A stretch of DNA of 64,000 bases. Origin: Nannobrachium achirus. Its lineage: Eukaryota; Chordata; Actinopteri; Myctophiformes; Myctophidae. The stretch lies in contig OY997652.1 in assembly GCA_963921795.1 (NCBI GenBank), positions 22,463,678 through 22,527,677 of the forward strand, written 5' to 3'. The position numbers and the translations under genes were made by a program. The first letter of the stretch is position 1, and each line of letters begins with the position of its first letter. The notes beneath the pieces are model-generated. The model saw only the letters and a program-made list of their open reading frames with translations, did no database searches and was not told the DNA's origin. Below, piece after piece: positions 49,831 through 61,861 of the stretch.

Positions 49831-50824
49831 TAAGTTATGCAACTATCGACCAGTTACGCTACCTATAACAATGATATAATGAATGTGTAAGTGATCAGTT
49901 TCTGTTTTGTCTGGTGTGAAAAGGACAGGTGATAAATGAGTTGTTTATACCTATTACTGGTAATTATGTTGCCTTAAAATAATTACAGTTAAATCATCTA
50001 AAGCTCTTTTTAACTGACGACCAATGGCTAGTTTTAAAGGAATTCATTAAATGGCAAAAGGGATCCAATCTTGTGTTAACAGTTGAACGTCAATATTATG
50101 TTTCGAAATGCAAATTCAAATTTTTGAAGAAAAGATAGCATTAATCAACATGAAACATTGGATAATTGGTTACAGGTTTGGGTGTAATATTAAAACCTCT
50201 GGATATTGTTAATTATTTCCTTGAGTGTTACAGTATATTGATAAGGTTGAGAAAACCAGCAAAGTAATGGAATGTTATTTTCCAGGCCAAAATGTTGGCT
50301 AGTGTCATGACGCTTGTGTGACACGCCAAAAAATCTTGTCTCAACCTTTTTCTGTGCTTCAACGATGCAGTGAAGTATCAAACATTATTTTGTTTCAGCA
50401 TTTTCCACTCCCTACTCTCAAGACTATTCCTGCTCCGTTAATGGAATGAAAACTCATTCTTGCTGTTAACCACTTTCAACCTGTCCGTTCCTATTTTGGC
50501 AAACATTTTCCCAAAATAACAGAAATACTGTAGTATAGCTAAATCTCCCCCCCCCCCCCCCCCCCCCCCGATCGGCGATCTGACATTTGATTGTATTATA
50601 TCGATTAAAGCATATTAAATTCTAGGGTTTCTCGGGCCTGGCGGCCGGAAACAACAGCTTTTTCTCTGGATTCTCGGGTTGGGTCAGTAAATGAGAAACA
50701 ATTAACACAGGCCTACAGATACAGGACTGACATACTGTATGTGGCTTTGGATATGGGTGTAAAATATAGATTCTGACAGATGTAGACACGCTTCATTTTC
50801 ACGTTGATTTCTTCTTCCTTTCAG

Positions 50825-52665
50825 TGGTGGTGGCCTCCATCGTCACGGCAGCAGCCCTCAAGCTGCCAGTCAACATTATCGGTGAGACTGATGGCACAAA
50901 CCCCCTGCTGTGTGCTTTTCTTTGTTGTGCCTCATCAACGACAAACAGACAGTGAATATTTGGATAACCATATGGACATTTTACATACTACTAAAACTAC
51001 TACATAGTCAGGCAAGGATTGAAGCTAACCGCTCTTCTTAAATAACAATATTATTTATTTGTTTTTTTCAACCCTGACATTTTGATGGAACGAATTTTAT
51101 GTGTTTTTCACTGATTGCTTATCTTTTCAGTCTTCACTGTCTGTCAGGTCGAGCTCCCCTCTGTGAGAACATGCACAGTGGAAAAGCCAACAAACCAGAG
51201 GATGTAGTCCGAGTCAAGAATGGTAAAACCATCCAGGTGTGTGTGGGCCACGGGGCATTTAAGAAGTTCACCCCTAGTAAAACCCCATTACAAATGTGTG
51301 AATGATCAATGACGGGATTCCAAATGCATTTGATAGCCTTGTGGGACGTGACCACTGAGGGTCAATGACAACAGGCCTGTGCATCTAAGCTTTCTTCAGA
51401 ATATCTGTGGCACCACTCCAAGCTTTAATGGATGTTTGCTGTTCTTGTCATGCTATTCTGTGTTCTTCAAATCATTTGTATGTCCATGTCCAAGTTATTT
51501 AGATCAACTGTTTATTTATGTCTCTCCTGTGCAGGTTGATAATACAGATGCAGAAGGGAGGTTGATCCTGGCTGATGCTCTGTGTTCTGCTCACACCTTC
51601 AACCCCAGTGCCATTGTCAACGCCTCTACGCTAACAGGTGAGACACATGGAAATATTTGCCTCTGTGCATAACTGTATTTCCTGGGTTTCTAGAATGTGG
51701 CATACAGTACCTGTTTCCTGTTACGGTTCACTTCCCAATAGCTGATGATCCACAACAGGAAACCATCTTCTAGAAACCCGGGACTACATTAATGCACAGA
51801 GCCTGTTAGGGCTCTATAGATTAAAAACGAGGTGATTACAATGTTTGTTTGTTTTTTGGGGACACCTACTAGGTTTTGTTGATATCATATTTCAAAATTA
51901 TTTGAATTATTTTATCCAAATATCACACAAATCAATACACAGTGTCTCTATAGTCAGATAGATCTGTCAGATATTTCATATTCCATCCTGATTGGCTAAC
52001 ATTGGCTTCCAAAGTTGGCAGGATTGCTCCGTTTTGAACTAAATGCCTCAAATCATGAACGCAGCTTGTGCTTTCCGTGAAACTTTGCAGCACATTCCCA
52101 CTAGGTCATGGAACAATGCCACCATTTTCATATTGGCCTGTTAAGAGCGCCACATTTTTGGAACAAAATCATGCATGCAGCATCCGATTGCCGTTAAAGG
52201 CTGAAGATATGGCACCCTTTTTTTTTGGTAGTACTGTATGTAACTCAACACCACTGACCCTGAGCTCTGTCAGATAGCAGCAGGGGGCCCTCTAGTGTTT
52301 GAGTAAAATAAGGCAGTACAAATCACTAACCCATATCACCCTGATAAACAGTTGTGATGGCAGGCGGGAAATATACATAAAAACAATATATTGTGTTAAG
52401 TACTGTATATGAATCTTTATCTCATCAGGTCTGGTGGTGCGTGGACAGCAGCTGCCTTCCTGAGAGAGTTTGTCACAGCACTGGGGTCATGTCCAACAAA
52501 GATGAGATCCCCTACCTGAGGAAAGGCAGGTCAGGCAGGCCAACTCGTACACTGGTGGAGTTTGCTGCTGGACTGAGAGACTGGAGTCACACACAGCCAG
52601 CACAACATGAGCTGAAGAGCATGTTACCTCTGATGTGTTATGAGGAGAGTAAATGTTTGTCATAA
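50825..52665 (+). pseudogene. lap3: lap3 (cytosol leucine aminopeptidase) 3' exons, degenerate
   Basis: Four exons: 50825-50881 (VVASIVTAAALKLPVNIIG), 51148-51236 (RAPLCENMHSGKANKPEDVV and RVKNGKTIQ), 51535-51637 ([17 protein letters not shown] and [18 protein letters not shown]) and 52429-52665 (SGGAWTAAAFLREFV, then after a lost segment GVMSNKDEIPYLRKGRSGRP and TRTLVEF). This matches human LAP3, an M17 metalloaminopeptidase. NTDAEGRL, the active-site motif, is kept. The exon(s) between TLTG and the SAGA segment (human AMDVALGS ... NNIGKY) are not in the intron, the last exon has a frame-changing deletion of about 30 bases, and the N-terminal half is absent. AATAAA is at 52738-52743. Confidence 0.85.
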
Positions 52666-53181
52666 GTATGTTGTGGAAGACCTCTGCATTTGAAATCAGT
52701 TCATAGCCATCTGAATTAATGTGAAATGGATGTTACAAATAAAGCCTATATTACAGATGTTTAAGGTTTGTATTAATTTCCCTACTCACAAGGCAGTGTA
52801 CAAAACTGAAACATGTTAACGTTTATATATGAGTGTTCATGAATAAAAACAAAACAATGATGGGTACATTTGAAAATGAAAGCACATTCTATTTGGCATT
52901 CAAAAGACCTTTTTCCTATCTTTTTGTTTTGGGGATTTGAAGATGAGAGCTTGAGAACTGGGCAAACAATCATTATCTGTAACATCAGAAAGAAATTCAA
53001 GAAATATCTACCTCGTGTATGTTTCACCTTTGAGGTTTTAGTGCCGGTACCTTTGTTAAAAGCAAGTACCTGATTCAATGTGTCATATTGTAAGCTACGT
53101 TCATATTCACTGTTGATGACACATCCTTCATTACAGTGGTTCTGCTTAAACCTGGTGGAAATGTGGGCTGGTCCACTAGAA

Positions 53182-53573
53182 CAGTGGTTTTCAACCTTTT
53201 CAGGCCGCGACCCCCAAAATAATCATATTTTAACTGGGGACCCCCCACCCTACAAGCACTAGGATTTGGGGCATTACATTTTGTATAACACGGTTCTACA
53301 TGCTCACAACTTCTCGCAATGACAATTTGGCCAATGTTTAATTATTCATTTTAGAGGTATTAAAAAGTACTGAAATTGCCCATACATAAATGTGCATAAC
53401 ACTCTCTATGAGGGTATATGCACATTTCTAAAATAACAGTTTAATTGTATATACACACTTAAACTTTATGTTGGTTTGTTTACTGTTGAGTGAGAAAACA
53501 GTGTTGCACATTAAGTTAATCTGGGGACCCCCCAAAATAATTTGGGGACCCCCCCACAGGTTGAGAACCACTG
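53182..53573. mobile_element. hAT-like MITE, CAGTGGTTTTCAACC type
   Basis: Perfect 8-bp duplication CACTAGAA (53174-53181 and 53574-53581). Ends are CAGTGGTTTTCAACC and GGTTGAGAACCACTG. The internal hairpin is reduced to its left half near 53295-53320. Confidence 0.9.
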
Positions 53574-53819
53574 CACTAGAAAACACCAAGAATCCAGAAT
53601 GGAACCGGTGCTAGAACCAAAGTTATCTTGGTGGAAAAAGCATATCATTTACTACAATAACTATTATCAGTACAGAAATCAATGTTACTGTACATGTTGA
53701 TGTTAGTTAAACGCTTAATATTTGTACCAGTATATCATTGCTGTTCTTCAAATGTCATTTAATGATCATGACAATGAAAGTACTTTACCACAATCATAAT
53801 CATGAGTAGTAGCCTAGAT

Positions 53820-54250
53820 CAGGGGTCTTCAACCTTTTTTGCCAAGGACCCCCTAGCTGAGAGTGAGAGGAAGCAGGGACCCCCAATACATCCTGTATAC
53901 AATTATACAGATTAAATGTTTTCATAGATAGCTTCATAGACTTGTTTGACAGCACTATCATCAGTGCATGTTGGATTCCTGTTTATGTGATTTCAGACAT
54001 TTAAACTTTCACTCTGTACTTAGTCTGGTCTTTTTTCCCCCTCTACACCAAACCTCTGCTGAAAATAGCTGCTGTACGGCGTTGTGATCTTGTAGATCTG
54101 CTATTTTCGGCTAATGTTCTCCTCAGAATAGGGATGTTAGGGTGGAACTGGTTAATGTAAAAACAGTTTTTATTACACAAAGATTTGGTGACCGCCTGTA
54201 GTAACTCTGAGGACCCCCTAGGGTTAGGGACCCCCTGTTGAAGACCCCTT
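53820..54250. mobile_element. hAT-like MITE, CAGGGGTCTTCAACC type, second copy
   Basis: Flanked by a perfect 8-bp duplication GCCTAGAT (53812-53819 and 54251-54258). It holds a degenerate hairpin at 54060-54115. It lies in intergenic DNA. Confidence 0.85.
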
Positions 54251-54739
54251 GCCTAGATCATGTTTTGACCCTTAGTTTGAAATGACAAGGACTACTAAAC
54301 GATTCATAAAGGTAAGTTATTTTAAACCAACAAAGGTTAATGAAAGAAAAGTTAGCATAATATTAGCATATTAGTCATATTAACTCTTAATAACCTTGGA
54401 AGGTTTGCAACCTTATGTATGTGATTACAAAATGTAGACTGCAGGTCAGGACATGGAATCTTTGCCCATGTTCTGCAAAAAGCTTCAATCTCCACTGGGA
54501 CCTGAATGACAATTCTTAGTTGTGATGATTGAAAAAGACCCTCTCAGGCTATTTGCTAAATTTGTGTTTAAGCCCCAATGTGTCAAAAATACTGTATGAG
54601 AACCAAAATTAAACTGAACACCTGAGCTGCTATGAGAAGTTTTACATTACTCTGTGAAACTATGAGAACTGTGAAGCAATTGAACAATTTGTCGATAGAT
54701 GAATTACCTTTTATAAAAACCAGACACAGGACACAACTT

Positions 54740-54920
54740 ACAGGATATCTACAGGAAACATTTATTTACACAATAACCCACAACCAAACACACACCACCA
54801 CAACAACAATAATAATACAATAAAATAAAATAGTAATAGGATATCTAGGATACATTTATTTACACAATAACCCACAACCAACGACACACCACAACAACAA
54901 CAACAATAATACAATCCAAT
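54740..54920. repeat. Two-unit tandem repeat in the 3' region of the 140-residue gene
   Basis: GGATATCTA, then ACATTTATTTACACAATAAC and CCACAACCAA occur at about 54743-54795 and 54839-54882. Each unit contains TTTATT, so two AATAAA poly(A) signals lie on the minus strand. Confidence 0.7.
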
Positions 54921-54987
54921 AGTAATATATGTGATTATAGAATACAAAAAGGTTTCATTATTTACAACTCTGTACTATTGTGATATT

Positions 54988-54989
<2 letters not shown>

Positions 54990-55045
<56 letters not shown>

Positions 55046-55194
55046 GTTATTAGCTATATAGGCTACAGTATGGTCAGACATACAACAAAAACAACAACAA
55101 TAATAATGATAATAAAATGGTAATAACATGTGAAAATTGATAGACTATACAAAAATGTTAAACTATTTACAATCGTGGACTACAGAATGTGGTA

Positions 55195-55290
<96 letters not shown>
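54990..55290. repeat. Two (TG)n microsatellites
   Basis: 54990-55044 and 55194-55290. The second ends 57 bases from the stop codon of the 140-residue ORF, within its likely 3' UTR. Confidence 0.95.
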
Positions 55291-55291
<1 letters not shown>

Positions 55292-55346
55292 CCAAGCAGG
55301 TCCAAGTCCAACGGCTCCAACCCAAAACTCACCACGGCACCACCAC

Positions 55347-55769
55347 TTACATTCCACTGCGAGTGACCGCCGATGATGATGATGATGATGTTGTGTGCAG
55401 TTCTTTGGCCAAATACAGTAAACTGAAAGTGTCTTTGGAGTTAAGAGACTGCAGGTAATCGCAGACTGCTGCGGTGGGGATCTTCGACGGCTGGAAGCCG
55501 GAATGAGGTCCTCTGGGAGTGGGTTTCTCCAGGGAGCCGTACCCTTCATCGTCATCCTCCCACTCGTCCTCTTCGAAGAGGTAGTTGTCTGTGTAGACGG
55601 CGGAGGGATGCACCTCCTGAGGCTGGAACTCGACGACGTCGACTGGAACTGTGCAGGCTGGCCTGAACGTTCCATCCTGGAACTCCATCTGAGTGAATGG
55701 TAGCAGGTGGAATGATGGAACGGCGGTGGTCTTGTGGCTGCGACGGGCTCTGCTCCCACATTGACCCAT
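55347..55769 (-). CDS. Intronless 140-residue protein, unrecognised
   Basis: The ATG at 55769 sits in CCACCATGG, an ideal Kozak context; the frame is open further upstream but without a comparable start. It begins MGQCGSRARR, a pattern that could be N-myristoylated (Gly2) and palmitoylated (Cys4) with basic residues following. The middle is acidic (YLFEEDEWEDDDEGYGSLEK). Near the C-terminus PTAAVCDYLQSLNSKDTFSL and LYLAKEL look like a short helix pair, followed by a Ser run and SGM. No transmembrane segment or known domain was seen. Codon-level complexity and the promoter upstream argue for a real gene. Function unknown; membrane-tethered adaptor is speculation. Confidence 0.6.
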   Translation of the reverse strand: MGQCGSRARRSHKTTAVPSFHLLPFTQMEFQDGTFRPACTVPVDVVEFQPQEVHPSAVYTDNYLFEEDEWEDDDEGYGSLEKPTPRGPHSGFQPSKIPTAAVCDYLQSLNSKDTFSLLYLAKELHTTSSSSSSAVTRSGM

Positions 55770-56009
55770 GGTGGATGGTCGACGGTTCAACGGTTGCCCA
55801 GTCTCTGGAACAACAAGGTAACCTAGTTCAAGTTCAAGTTGTTTCAGGAAGAACAACTTGGAACAGTTGCAGTGAGTGTGATGAAAGGAAGGCTGGGTCT
55901 GGTATGCGATGGCAGTTGAAGGTCGGGATGCTGAATTGCTGATGAAAGAAAACAACTGATCCGTGGAACAGGTCAGGTGTGGAGCGACGCACTGAAGGTT
56001 CAGAGGACA

Positions 56010-56102
56010 CTGAAGAGTTTTAAACCCGCGCTCTATTTATTAACGACCAGCGGCACCGCGGTTGACCAATCAACGAGGTCCGACGGGTTTGGGTTGGCCA
56101 AT
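56010..56102 (-). promoter_or_regulatory. Promoter of the 140-residue gene
   Basis: Two CCAAT boxes in + orientation at 56066-56070 and 56098-56102, 32 bases apart (about three helical turns), lie upstream of an AT-rich AATAAATAG (56033-56042) and TTTAAA (56019-56024). This NF-Y-like spacing resembles cell-cycle promoters. Start site expected near 56000. Inference from motifs only. Confidence 0.5.
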
Positions 56103-56267
56103 CAGAGAAGCCGCCGAGCCGCGGTACCCTAATTTGGTGTCGGATGCAACTGTGCGTTCAACAGACTTGAAATCGCGTGAGATTCTCGTAACCTTTTAAA
56201 ATTCGCCCGAGATTTATTTTCAGTTAAATTGAGGTTGTTTTAATTGAAATAATCTGTACGTTGCAAA

Positions 56268-56395
<128 letters not shown>

Positions 56396-57174
56396 CGTCG
56401 GTCAGTTAATGCAATTCCAGATGGTGCCACAAGGTGGTGCTGGTGCATCTTTTCTATCTTCTTTTTTCTTTTTTGCATAGCTAGCGTTGACGTCACTTCT
56501 CCTGGCTGGCATGTGTAGTTAATGTTATTCTTTTTACCTGTGTTCCTTGAACCGCCAACCAACTACTATACTCCCCTTTGCTTTAGCATAGTGTTGCATG
56601 ATAAAAGCTGCAGTGTAAGTGCAACTTTATTTATCAAACGTACTCCAGTCTGCAGACATCAAGGGGACAAGATAGTTTACGTTTAGTAAACGGCGTTTAC
56701 TTAGGTAGTATTAAAGTGTATTAAATTATGATGCATACGTATGTTGTCGATGTTGTAGGCCTATTCACTATTACTATAACGTTACATTGGACAATGTTTC
56801 AGTTGGCTCATACACATTAACATCAGTCCACATACAATTTAAGTATCTAGTCTAGTGTTAATGTGCCTATGAATGAACAGTAGGCTACTGCCCATTGCAT
56901 GTAACGCAGGGGTCTGCAACCTTTTTGACATGAAGTGCCCTGAAGTGACACGTTTTCATTTTCTTGATAGTGACAGTCAGTGTGCCATATCATACCTTTT
57001 TGATTGTCCACATGACAACCTTGTTGTTGTACTTGTTTTATTGATGTATTTTCAGGATACTCCCTCCCCAGTCAGAGTTAGCAGTTTGAATGAATGTGGA
57101 ATTATGTGCAGGATGTATTTGTATGTATATAGATGTGAGGGGACTTAAGGTAACCTAAGGTACACTCAACTGTT

Positions 57175-58860
57175 TTTGTCCTCCCCCCCTTCTGCCACCC
57201 AGGTGGAAGAACGCATCGCTGCATGTCTGGCCGACATCTCACAGTGGATGTCAGCCCACCACCTCAAGCTGAACCCGGACAAGACGGAGCTTCTCTTCTT
57301 CCCAGCTAAGTCTTGCCCCATGCAAGATCTCACTATTTCCATAGATAAGATAATGCATTGGTGACTTCAGTTCCAACTGCTAGAAACCTTGGTGTGGTCC
57401 TGGACAGCCAGCTATCATTCAAGGCACACATTGCATCAGTCACCCGGTCCTGTAGGTTCACATTCTATAACATCTGTAAAATCAGACCTTTCCTCACCCA
57501 GGAGGCAGCCCAGCTCCTCATCCAGACATCTGTCATATCAAAACTTGACTATTGTAACTCTCTCCTCACTGGCCTCCCAGCATAATGATAATGATAATGA
57601 TAATGAATTTTATTTGTATAGCACTTTTCCAAACAGAGTTACAAAGTGCTTCACAGAACATGATTAAAAACAACAACATACAGCAAAAAACACAGAAAAC
57701 ACAACAAAGCATAAAACACTTATGATACACAATCAATATACAGTGTACAAGAACACTTCTTTACACATTTATAAGAAACACTTGGTGTAAAGGTACGTTT
57801 TTAATAGTGACTTGAACCTAGGCAGGGATGGTGCTAACCGTAGTTCCACTGGCAGTTCATTCCATATCCTAGGTGCCCAAGCGACAAAAGCACGATTGCC
57901 CCGGGTTACCATGTTAGTATTAAGTCCTTTTAACAGGCCCTTGTCTGAAGACCTGAGGATGCGCCCTGATTCGCGAGGGGGCAACATATCCCGTATGTAG
58001 GAGGGGGCCAGGTCATGCAGGGCTTTATATGTTATAAGTAAAATGTTAAAATCGCACCTGAAGCTCACCGGTAGCCAGTGCAGAGCAGCCAGTATGGGAG
58101 TGATATGATCTTGTTTTCTCCTATTGGTGAGTAATCTAGCTCAAGCTGCCGAGTTTTGAATCATTTGCAGGCAGGATATGTTTTTCTTGCTTATGCTGGA
58201 ATAGAGGGAGTTACAACAATCAAGATGTGATGATATGAGTGCATGTATGACCTTTTCTAAAGCATGTGCACTTAAACCTCTCCAACTGATCCAAAATGGC
58301 GCGGCACGATTGGTCTTCAACCAGCCTAAGTTCTCACGTCTCCCCCCTTCTCCGCTCACTCCACTGGCACCCGGTTGCGGCCCGCACTGAATTCAAAACA
58401 CTGATGCTGACCTTCAAAGCAGCCAAAGGCATGGCTCCTCCATACCTCCAAAACCTGATCAATCCCTACACCCCCACCCGTTCACTTAGATCAGCCAACA
58501 CAGGGATGCTGACAGAATCCTCGCTAAAAGCCCCAGGACAAGCTGTGGAATAAACTCCCTGACGCACTTAGAACAACGGACTCACTTGCTAGCTTTTGCC
58601 GTGGACTGAAGACTCACCTTTTCAGACTCCACCTAAACCCATAGCACTACTGAAACACTCAATGACCTTACAGGAAGCTAGTTAGCATGTGTTTTTTAGG
58701 TTTTTAGAATCCTTCTTTTCTTTACTGATTTATTGTTTTTTAGATTGATACTCATATGCATTTGTTATATTGTTGTTGATGTTCTGACATGTTATCTTGT
58801 TTATTATAGTCGCTTTGGATTAAAAGCGTCTGCTAAATGCCTAAACTGTAAACTGGAACT
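57175..58860 (+). mobile_element. L2-type LINE, 3' half, interrupted
   Basis: It encodes VEERIAACLADISQWMSAHH and LKLNPDKTELLFFP (end of the RT domain), LGVVLDSQLSFKAHI, ISKLDYCNSLLTGLPA, then after an insertion LQLIQNGAARLVFNQPK and the same PPYLQNLINPYTPTRSLR tail as 17.7 kb. It ends at GTCGCTTTGGATTAAAAGCG. It is split by an antisense LINE (57584-58260) and has reading-frame damage, so it is inactive. Confidence 0.85.
57584..58260 (-). mobile_element. Second L2-like LINE inserted antisense in the first
   Basis: Flanked by AGCAT (57579-57583 and 58261-58265). On the minus strand it encodes FRCDFNILLITYKALHDLAP, SYIRDMLPPRESGRILRSSD and WNELPVELRLAPSLPRFKSL, plus upstream LISSHLDCCNSLYSS. 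It ends in an (ATGATA)-type tail, seen at 57584-57605. It is a different subfamily from its host LINE. Confidence 0.82.
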
Positions 58861-58995
58861 GAACTATTTTTTTTATATATTTATTAATAATAATAATACA
58901 TCTCTCCCCCACATTTATGCCAATGTCAGTGCCAATGATCACCCTCCCCTATGCCAATGTTGGCACCCGACCGTGCCTATGGTTGCCCACCCCTG

Positions 58996-59539
58996 ATGTC
59001 AAGAAAACTCATCTGACACCAGGTAAAGTAGGCTACCTATGAAGACCATGAACAGTTTCATTAGTGTTGCATAGCCTTTCATGAGTTTCGTGGAATTGCA
59101 TTATTGGGTGTTATCATGTTTTATTGTAATGTTACATTTGGTACTTTAACAACACTCTAGATAAATGATACATTTAGCTGATGGTATCTTATCAAGAGTG
59201 ACTTATAACAAGTGCAACAATATAAAATAAGCCTCACTTGCCAATAAAGCAGTAATACAAACATGCTGAAAGGTTATAATTCATTATGAATATCTATGTG
59301 CAGAGACAAATAAATAGAATGACGATGTTGCTAGGCCACTTATTTAGAACATACAAGACAAAAAAAAGGAAGCATGTTAAACTCAACTCAATGTGGAAAA
59401 AGAAACAGTAATGATTGTATGTGTTTATGTTTTTTTAGGAAGATTATGGCACCATGAACAAGGAGTCAAGGCTATACCAGCACTCCATGAAGTCTAGGAG
59501 TAGCACTAGTGGTGCGTAGGCCTACTGTACATTTCCCCT
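58996..59539. other. Intergenic stretch
   Basis: AT-rich, no gene or repeat boundary recognised, up to the lap3-intron duplicate. Confidence 0.45.
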
Positions 59540-59612
59540 GGGCACCACTCCCAGCTTTAATGGATTGGTGTGTTCTTCAACTCATTTCATTTGAATGTCC
59601 AACTTATTCCAG
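59540..59612 (+). repeat. Duplicate of a lap3 intron fragment
   Basis: GGCACCACTCCCAGCTTTAATGG-like sequence and TGTGTTCTTCAA-TCATTT-GTCCA match 51407-51505. It shows that the duplicated block once extended into lap3 and was later cut by the MITE at 59605. Confidence 0.6.
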
Positions 59613-59938
59613 AGAAACGGACTCCTTCACCCGAGAATATGTTGTTGTTATGTTGAGGCAAGCCACTTCCTGAGAAGTCAGCAAGATGCGCCTGTGATTG
59701 GCCGGTAGTGTACCATGTGTTTATGATCGGCGATATGATTGGCCAACGTATACACATGATGCAGATGACGTCATTTTGCCGCGAAATTCTCCCCCCCTCA
59801 CGGCTCATAGAAAACATATAAAGAGAAGGCTTTTGAAGCTGAAATTAACGGAGTGGGGGTTCTAAAACTTTAGCGATTTAACAGCTAGGACAATTTTAAG
59901 ATTTGTTTTATAAAAAAAGTTACATGGTATAACTTTAA
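59605..59938. mobile_element. Truncated copy of the TTAA MITE
   Basis: Shares GGACTCCTTCACC, TGTGATTGGCCGGTAGTGT and the 3' end TTACATGGTATAACT-TTAA with 6355-6695. It sits exactly at the 5' border of the second sdad1 block, which starts immediately after its terminal TTAA. Confidence 0.7.
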
Positions 59939-61608
59939 GTTAAAAACACCTGAGGTGTAAATAAACTTTAATATGCAGTCTCACCCTTCTAACTTCTCTC
60001 TGGTTTGACAGATTCAGCACCATGGACAGCGACAGGGTCAGAGAGCAGAATCATTCACTGTGGGGATTTCACAGAAACTGAAAGCTCATTTCAGATTAAA
60101 TGTATTAAGTTTAGCCTGTATCCTGCCATCTTCTGAATGACATAGATGTGTCTGGAATGCAGCCGCAGCTAAAATATCACTATCTGAAAGTTGACTATAG
60201 TAGGACACATATTACCAGTTGTATCTGCATCTTTCCTTATTCCTTTATACTTTAGTGTAATGCTTTGAAGAAAATACTGTAATCTAAACTCACTGCAACT
60301 CCTGCATTGTGTTCAGGAAATCAATATTAAAAGTGTGAGTGAGGATGTTTCATGATCATCATAGCATAAAGGTGATGACTCAGAACAACCATTTTCTTGT
60401 TTAGTAATTCTTTCTTATGTGCTTTTCTGATCCTTTATTTGATAGGTACAGTGGAGAGAACAGAAAGCATCGAGCGGGGGAGCGCCATGCAGCAAATGGT
60501 CCAGCAGTCCGGGAATAGAACCAAGGACTCGCTGCCAGGCATTTGAGGTATGTGCCCTAAACACAAAAAAAACAGAATAACGTTGCATTCATTGATTGGT
60601 AGTGATCCATCCTTTTAAGTCTAATGGATCCAAACCATAGCAGGAAAATTCCCCTCAAAGAATAACAGAGCCACCGGACCCCTCACTGTAGGGTCAAGCA
60701 TTCAGGCCTGTTTCTCTGTAGACCAGTGCTTAGGTGTGTTTTTAACCACTGAATGTGAAATGTGCATTTAACTTTCTAATGAGGGTTTTATGCACAGCAA
60801 CCCTACTGTAATAACATCCCCTCTCTATGTACAGTAGTTGTTGATATACTGTTGTTCTGATTATGTACTCCAGTGCATTGACGTTCTCAGTCACTTGAGG
60901 AAGTCTTGAGAGGTGCTAACCGCTACTACATCTGGTTTTGTCTGTATGTACGTATGTACGTCCCACACAGGACTCATTGGCCACGCATCGCGGGACACTT
61001 CATGAAATTAACTCATAAAGGGCACCATTCACTTCACACTGGGTGTGATTTCTTTATATCTTTACTTCACACTAATGCATAAGCATCACGGTCATCAAAT
61101 ATGTGCTTTTGATCACAGACAACACTGTGTCACTTTAAAACGTTATGCTATATTATGTTTCAAAAATATTACATATTCTGTCTCCCCCAAAATGCCGTAC
61201 TGTGCTACTATGATTAGTATGTTATAACTACATCAAACCACTATACATTTGCTGTAGCCAGGAATAAGCCCTAGGAAAGAAAAACATACTATGTTACCGA
61301 AAAGGGGCACTGTCATCATAATAATATAAAAAAAAAAGCATTTCGCTATCTGATATTAACAGAAGACAGTGAAGACAGATGTATTCGTTGTGTGTTGTCC
61401 AGCTGTCTTGGTTGTGTTAATGGTTTCTGTGCTGTTTGGTCACTGTTGCTCTCCCTTTTGTCTCACAGGCGTGTTCTCTGAAAACGTGTTCTGTGGTGTT
61501 CCAGTCAGGAGGGAGTCGTTCTCTTGTGAAGATAAACCATACCAAGTGGAGCCACCAGAGGTGAAATGGTTGACTTCAGACTTCAGAAGCTCAGCTATCT
61601 GACAGTAA

Positions 61609-61616
61609 GACACGCA

Positions 61617-61699
<83 letters not shown>
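61609..61699. repeat. (CGCA)n then (CA)n microsatellite, duplication copy 2
   Basis: Same position in the block as 48803-48893, with a CGCA-rich start. Confidence 0.95.
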
Positions 61700-61701
<2 letters not shown>

Positions 61702-61861
61702 AGAGGGGGCACATAGGTTGGTGAACCAATCAGGAGCCGGCATTGGATTCCAGCCCCTCTAGTCATCAAGTCATCACTACAATGTGGTCATTATCAATGT
61801 AATATTAATACATTAGTTCATGCAAAAAACTAATCCTTATTGTCTCTTGTCTCGTCTCTTG

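Larger units (their letters stand above)
47590..50530 (+). repeat. Segmental duplication copy 1 (sdad1-fragment block)
   Basis: Highly similar to 59937-63665, beginning AAGTTAAAAACACCTGAGG and ending at a poly-C run (50547-50569). Inside are sdad1-like exons, a (CA)n tract and the block CAGCTGTCTTGGTTGTG. Copy 1 lacks a segment of about 460 bp present in copy 2 (60541-61005) and lacks the MITE at 62357. Confidence 0.9.
56907..58995. mobile_element. hAT-like element carrying the nested LINEs
   Basis: Ends CAGGGGTCTGCAACC and GGTTGCCCACCCCTG with flanks ATGTAACG and ATGTCAAG (6 of 8 matching). The L2 insertion makes up most of its length. No transposase was seen. Confidence 0.6.

Noticed and set aside
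55770-55955. Longer 202-codon form of the 55.3-kb ORF starting at 55955
   Set aside because: The upstream part has weak start context and looks like 5' UTR; the ATG at 55769 is in CCACCATGG.
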